64,000 bases of DNA. It comes from Labilithrix sp. (lineage in GTDB: Bacteria > Myxococcota_A > Polyangia > Polyangiales > Polyangiaceae). The notes beneath the pieces were generated by a model. The model saw nothing but the letters and a program-made list of their open reading frames with translations, was not told the origin of the DNA and ran no database searches. The translations under genes and the position numbers were made by a program. Within the stretch, counting starts at the first letter, position 1; the number at the start of each line of letters is the position of its first letter. Positions 60,722 through 64,000 of the stretch are shown piece by piece. Where the stretch lies: assembly GCA_019637155.1 (NCBI GenBank), contig JAHBWE010000018.1, positions 62,001 through 126,000 on the forward strand, in the 5' to 3' direction.

Positions 60722-60740
60722 GTGCTAAGGCCGTTCTGCG

Positions 60741-61406
60741 ATGGCGGATCCGAAGGCAGACAAACCCAAAGCTTCCGCCGATGTGCGCATCGCCGCCGCG
60801 GAGTTCGTGGCCGGCGCGCACGCGCGAAATCAGATTCCGGCGAGCGCCACCTTCGAGGACGCGCCGGAGGTCGCGTTCGCGGGCAAGTCCAACGTCGGCA
60901 AGTCGAGCCTCCTCAACATGGTGCTCGCGCGAAAGAGCCTCGCCCGCACGAGCAACACGCCCGGCCGCACGCGGCAGGTGAACTTCTTCGACGTGAAGCT
61001 CGCCCAGCCCCCCGTGCCGCGCATCGTCTTCGTCGACCTGCCCGGCTACGGCTACGCGAAGGTCTCCAAGTCCGAGTCCCATGGCTGGAAGGACCTCATC
61101 GAGGGCTACCTCGAGCAGCGCCCCACGCTGAAGGCGGTCTACGTCCTCGTCGACGTCCGCCGCGGCGTGGAGGAGGACGACGAGGACCTCCTCGAGTACG
61201 CTGCCTCGCTCTCGGGGGCCCCGCGCGTCGCGCTCGTCGTGACGAAGCTCGACAAGCTCGCGCGCTCGGCCCAGAAGCCGGCCCTGGCGAAGCTCGGCGC
61301 CGGCAAATCCGTGCAGGTGATCGGGACGAGCGCGGAGACGCGCGACGGACGCGAGGCGTTGTGGAAGAGCATCCTCTCGGCGTGTGGTGTACCCTCGAGA
61401 GGATGA
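60741..61406 (+). CDS. engB: Ribosome biogenesis GTPase EngB (YihA/YsxC)
   Basis: GTPase needed for large-subunit ribosome assembly. The 221-residue protein has G1 GKSNVGKS (48-55), G2 TPGRTRQVNFF, G3 DLPGYGYAK (about 107), G4 TKLD (about 168) and G5 GTSAETRDG. The EngB signature FAGKSNVGKSSLLN and PGYGYAKV are exact. An N-terminal extension of about 20 residues is Ala/Lys-rich. The stop overlaps the next gene's start by 4 bp (ATGA). Confidence 0.94.
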   Translation: MADPKADKPKASADVRIAAAEFVAGAHARNQIPASATFEDAPEVAFAGKSNVGKSSLLNMVLARKSLARTSNTPGRTRQVNFFDVKLAQPPVPRIVFVDLPGYGYAKVSKSESHGWKDLIEGYLEQRPTLKAVYVLVDVRRGVEEDDEDLLEYAASLSGAPRVALVVTKLDKLARSAQKPALAKLGAGKSVQVIGTSAETRDGREALWKSILSACGVPSRG

Positions 61407-62317
61407 GGCCGGCGCTCGTCGCGCTCCTGCTCCTGTCCGTTCCTCCTCTCGCCCTCGCGTGCAAAGGCTCGCAAGCGGCGCAGGAGCAGGGGCCGGTGCA
61501 GCCGCATCACACGCTCTCGAACGCAGGTCAGTCGTGGTGTCCGGAGGGCTTCGACTCGGGCCCGAACGACACGTGCTTCGCGATCCCCGAACAGACGACG
61601 AAGGACACCGCCGTCGTCGTCTACCTCCACGGCATGTTCCAGGGGCAAGGCGCGCCGGAGGAGTGGGCCGCGATCCGCGCCGCGACGCAGAAGGGCTACG
61701 CGGTCTTCGTCCCGCGCGGGAAGCGGGGCCTCTGTCCGTGGAAGGCGGAGTTCAAGGACTACTACTGCTGGCCGCAGGATCCCGACGAGGTCGACGCGAT
61801 GAAGGCGCTGATCGCGGAGTGGGACAAGGGGCTGTTCCAGGTCGACGCGCTCCTCGAGCCGGGCACGCACAAGCGCTACGTCGTCGCGTATTCGAACGGC
61901 GGCTTCTTCGGCAGCTACGTCGCGACGCACGGCCTCTTCCCCGCGCAGGCGTGGGCGATCGTGAACGCGGGCCAGATCGCGCCGCCGCCTCCGGTCGCGC
62001 CGCCCGCGCCGGCCCCGGCCGCTGCGTCGAAGTCGAAGGCGGCCGCGCCGCCGCCGGCCTCGTCGTCGAGCCCGATCATCCTCGTCGCGGCGCAAGACGA
62101 CGCGGAGCAAGCCCCGAAGGTGAAGGAGCTCCACGAGGCGCTGACGAAGTCCTCCTGGCCACACGCGTACTGCCCCCATCCCGGCGGCCCCGCGCTCACC
62201 CCCGACGACGTCGACTCCGCGCTGAAGTTCTTCAAACGCGACGCCGACGGCGCCCTGAAGCCAACCGGCACGACGTACTCGTGCGAAGGACCTCCGACTC
62301 CGCCGACGAAGAAGTAA
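61403..62317 (+). CDS. Secreted alpha/beta-hydrolase-like protein
   Basis: The 304-residue protein has a signal peptide (VALLLLSVPPLALAC, a possible lipobox LALAC) and a domain resembling feruloyl-esterase/PHB-depolymerase-like hydrolases: VVVYLHGMFQGQG (oxyanion region), VVAYSNGGFFGSYVATHG with a nucleophile Ser in YSNGG, and a His near HAYCPHPGGP. A Pro/Ala-rich loop interrupts it (about 195-225). Several Cys may form disulfides. Substrate unknown. It is translationally coupled to engB, an unusual pairing. Confidence 0.75.
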   Translation: MRPALVALLLLSVPPLALACKGSQAAQEQGPVQPHHTLSNAGQSWCPEGFDSGPNDTCFAIPEQTTKDTAVVVYLHGMFQGQGAPEEWAAIRAATQKGYAVFVPRGKRGLCPWKAEFKDYYCWPQDPDEVDAMKALIAEWDKGLFQVDALLEPGTHKRYVVAYSNGGFFGSYVATHGLFPAQAWAIVNAGQIAPPPPVAPPAPAPAAASKSKAAAPPPASSSSPIILVAAQDDAEQAPKVKELHEALTKSSWPHAYCPHPGGPALTPDDVDSALKFFKRDADGALKPTGTTYSCEGPPTPPTKK

Positions 62318-62320
62318 CGA

Positions 62321-63682
62321 ATGAGCGTGGGGGTGGACGCAACGCAGTGGCTGGGCCGCTCCCTCGGGAAGTACACGCTCGATCGGATCGCGGGCATCGG
62401 CGGGATGGCCGTCGTCTACGCGGCGCGCCATCGAAACGGCCATCGCGCGGCGGTGAAGATGCTGCGTCCGGCGCTCTCCGTCTCGGCGGACGTCCGCGCG
62501 CGGTTCGTGCGCGAGGGCTACGCCGCGAACCGCGTCCCGCACGAAGGTGTCGTGCGCGTTTTCGACGACGACGTGACCGATGACGGCGTCGTCTACCTCG
62601 TGATGGAGCTGCTCGAGGGTGAGACGCTCGCGTCGTTCGCGCGCGCGGCGCCGGGCGGGCGGCTCTCGGTCCACGCGGTCGTGGAGGTCGGCTGCCAGCT
62701 CCTCGACGTCCTCGCCGCCGCGCACGAGGCGGGGGTGATCCATCGCGACGTCAAGCCGGAGAACGTCTTCGTCCTGCGCGACGGGACGGTGAAGGTGCTC
62801 GACTTCGGCGTCGCGCAGATCCGCGATCCGCGGAGCCCGACGGCGACGGCGACGGGGCGCATGCTCGGCACGCCGGCGTTCATGCCGCCCGAGCAGGCGT
62901 ACGGCCGGCGCAGTCAGATCGACGAGCGCAGCGATCTCTGGTCCGCCGCCGCGACGCTGTTCGCCGTGCTCGCCGGCCGCGTGGTGCATCAGGCGAGCAC
63001 GGCGGAGGAGACGTTGATCAAGGCAGCGACGGAGGCGGCGCCGCCGATCGCCACGGTCGTCCCCGACGTCCCGCCGGCGATCGCGGCAGTGCTCGACCGC
63101 GCGCTCGCGATCGACCGTGACGCGCGCTGGCCCTCGGCCGCCGCGATGCGCGGCGCGCTCGAGGACGCGTACACGCGCACGTACGGGACGCCGATCGGGC
63201 GCGTCGTCGAGGGACGCTCCGGCGTGACGGCGGTGCGGCGGTCGCGGCGTCGTCTTCCGGTCGTCGCGGCGATCGTGCTGGCGCTCGGCGCCGCTGGCGT
63301 CGCGTCCGCCGCGCGCGGTCGCGATGCGCCGGATACATCTTCGTCCACGATCGAGCCGTCGGCGCCGAGCGTGACGGCCTCACGGGTCGCGGCGGAGATC
63401 GACGAGGGCGGTGCGCCGGTGGCGGCGGCGATCCATGAGGTACCGGCGGTCACGCCGAGCGCGTCGTCGGCGGTCGACGAGGGCGCCGCTATCGCGCCGA
63501 GCGCGGCGTCGGCGCTCCGATCATCGCGTCGTGCCGACGCCATCGCGGTCGTGCCGCCAGCGGAAGCTACGAGCGTGGAGGCGGATGCGTCGGTCGTGGC
63601 CGCGAACGAGAACGAGAACGTCGTGTGCTTCGAGATCGACGAGGAAGGTCGCAAGTGGCCGAAGCGGTGCGTTCCTCGCTGA
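62321..63682 (+). CDS. Ser/Thr protein kinase with short periplasmic tail
   Basis: The 453-residue protein has a Hanks-type kinase (about 17-280): AGIGGMAVV Gly loop, Lys46, HRDVKPEN, DFG and PPEQ motifs. A basic segment leads to one membrane helix (about 311-328), then a low-complexity Ala/Ser-rich extracytoplasmic region and a short C-terminal piece with two Cys (VVCFEIDEEGRKWPKRC). It starts 4 bp after the hydrolase gene. The extracytoplasmic part has no known sensor fold. Confidence 0.9.
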   Translation: MSVGVDATQWLGRSLGKYTLDRIAGIGGMAVVYAARHRNGHRAAVKMLRPALSVSADVRARFVREGYAANRVPHEGVVRVFDDDVTDDGVVYLVMELLEGETLASFARAAPGGRLSVHAVVEVGCQLLDVLAAAHEAGVIHRDVKPENVFVLRDGTVKVLDFGVAQIRDPRSPTATATGRMLGTPAFMPPEQAYGRRSQIDERSDLWSAAATLFAVLAGRVVHQASTAEETLIKAATEAAPPIATVVPDVPPAIAAVLDRALAIDRDARWPSAAAMRGALEDAYTRTYGTPIGRVVEGRSGVTAVRRSRRRLPVVAAIVLALGAAGVASAARGRDAPDTSSSTIEPSAPSVTASRVAAEIDEGGAPVAAAIHEVPAVTPSASSAVDEGAAIAPSAASALRSSRRADAIAVVPPAEATSVEADASVVAANENENVVCFEIDEEGRKWPKRCVPR

Positions 63683-63739
63683 CGTGGCGCGCCGCCCTCG
63701 CGGCGCGTACGGGTCCTCCAGCGGTGGTAAGATCTCGAC

Positions 63740-64000
63740 ATGGCACACGCGGCCGCTTCTCCGTACGTCAATTTCGACGACTACTTCGAAGCCGAAGCGA
63801 CGGCCGGCGCGGACGCGCTCAAGCACGAGTGGTGCGACGGAGTCGTGTATGGGATGTCGCGCGGAACGCCGGAGCACGGGCGGCTCGTCTATCGCGCGTC
63901 GCTCGTCCTGGGCGCCGCGCTGCCAGCCGAGTGCACGGGATACGCGTCCGACACGATGCTCCACATCGAGGCGGCCCGGCTCTCGACCTACGCCGATCTG
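63740..64000 (+). CDS. Uma2-family endonuclease-like protein, 3'-truncated by window edge
   Basis: The visible 87 residues (ATG 63740) match the N-terminal part of Uma2/DUF820 proteins: FDDYFEAEA, KHEWCDGVVYGMSRG, TPEHGRLVYRASLVLGAALP and CTGYASDTML. The family has a PD-(D/E)XK nuclease fold with the catalytic Asp in the part that follows, which is partly out of view. Function unknown in bacteria. Second nuclease-fold gene near the Rpn remnant. Confidence 0.85.
   Translation, partial: MAHAAASPYVNFDDYFEAEATAGADALKHEWCDGVVYGMSRGTPEHGRLVYRASLVLGAALPAECTGYASDTMLHIEAARLSTYADL

Overview
This 64 kb window is very GC-rich DNA, apart from a few AT-rich intergenic patches. It reads as a chromosomal segment of a myxobacterium (Myxococcota, probably Polyangia-like). 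Supporting signs are several eukaryote-type Ser/Thr kinases, a Ser/Thr kinase carrying a receiver domain, many secreted lipoproteins with serine-rich linkers, a MYXO-CTERM-like C-terminal tail, a complete run of mevalonate kinases, decarboxylase and reductase, and von Willebrand A gene clusters. The organism is inferred from gene content only.

Layout. 0-3.7 kb: a truncated unknown gene, a lipoprotein, NAD kinase and a Nudix hydrolase. 3.8-12.9 kb: a tight five-gene operon of a coiled-coil membrane protein, a MoxR ATPase, a DUF58 protein and two large membrane vWA proteins, followed by a TlpA-like thioredoxin lipoprotein. 13.7-21.3 kb: GPP34, DUF4230, a frameshifted DUF1963 gene, a ferritin-like lipoprotein, a VIT/vWA lipoprotein and a Cys-rich lipoprotein. 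21.4-30.9 kb: glutamate-cysteine ligase, then fni-cheY-trpF on the minus strand and, divergently, the isoprenoid operon (polyprenyl synthase, mevalonate kinase, mevalonate-diphosphate decarboxylase, phosphomevalonate kinase, HMG-CoA reductase). 31-34.4 kb: a gene-poor stretch with two different hairpin arrays, and a TetR regulator divergent from a metal-dependent hydrolase with a striking nested dyad operator. 34.4-38.2 kb: endonuclease V, signalling genes and lipoproteins. 38.4-43.9 kb: glycosyltransferases, a MarR regulator and an AlgD-like sugar-nucleotide dehydrogenase, probably for a cell-surface polysaccharide or glycolipid. 44-52.5 kb: tRNA-Leu(GAG), a two-component pair, secreted proteins, an NTT-like transporter fused to a HEAT-like domain with a cNMP-domain partner, hisB and a Crp/Fnr regulator. 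52.6-57.6 kb: an operon of TPR lipoprotein, RodZ-like HTH protein, recO, a PfkB kinase, DUF971 and murJ. 57.6-64 kb: a decayed Rpn-type nuclease remnant, a MYXO-CTERM-like protein, two Ser/Thr kinases, engB, a secreted alpha/beta hydrolase and a Uma2-type gene cut by the window end.

The most unusual signal is a dispersed repeat of about 100 bp seen three times (about 23.02, 26.07 and 33.67-33.85 kb). It is built of hairpins with GAA loops. One copy sits in frame inside the polyprenyl synthase gene, one replaces the normal end of trpF so that trpF reads through about 140 codons of repeat DNA, and one is intergenic with its end amplified in tandem. The behaviour recalls Rickettsia palindromic elements or REP sequences, but I do not recognise the sequence.
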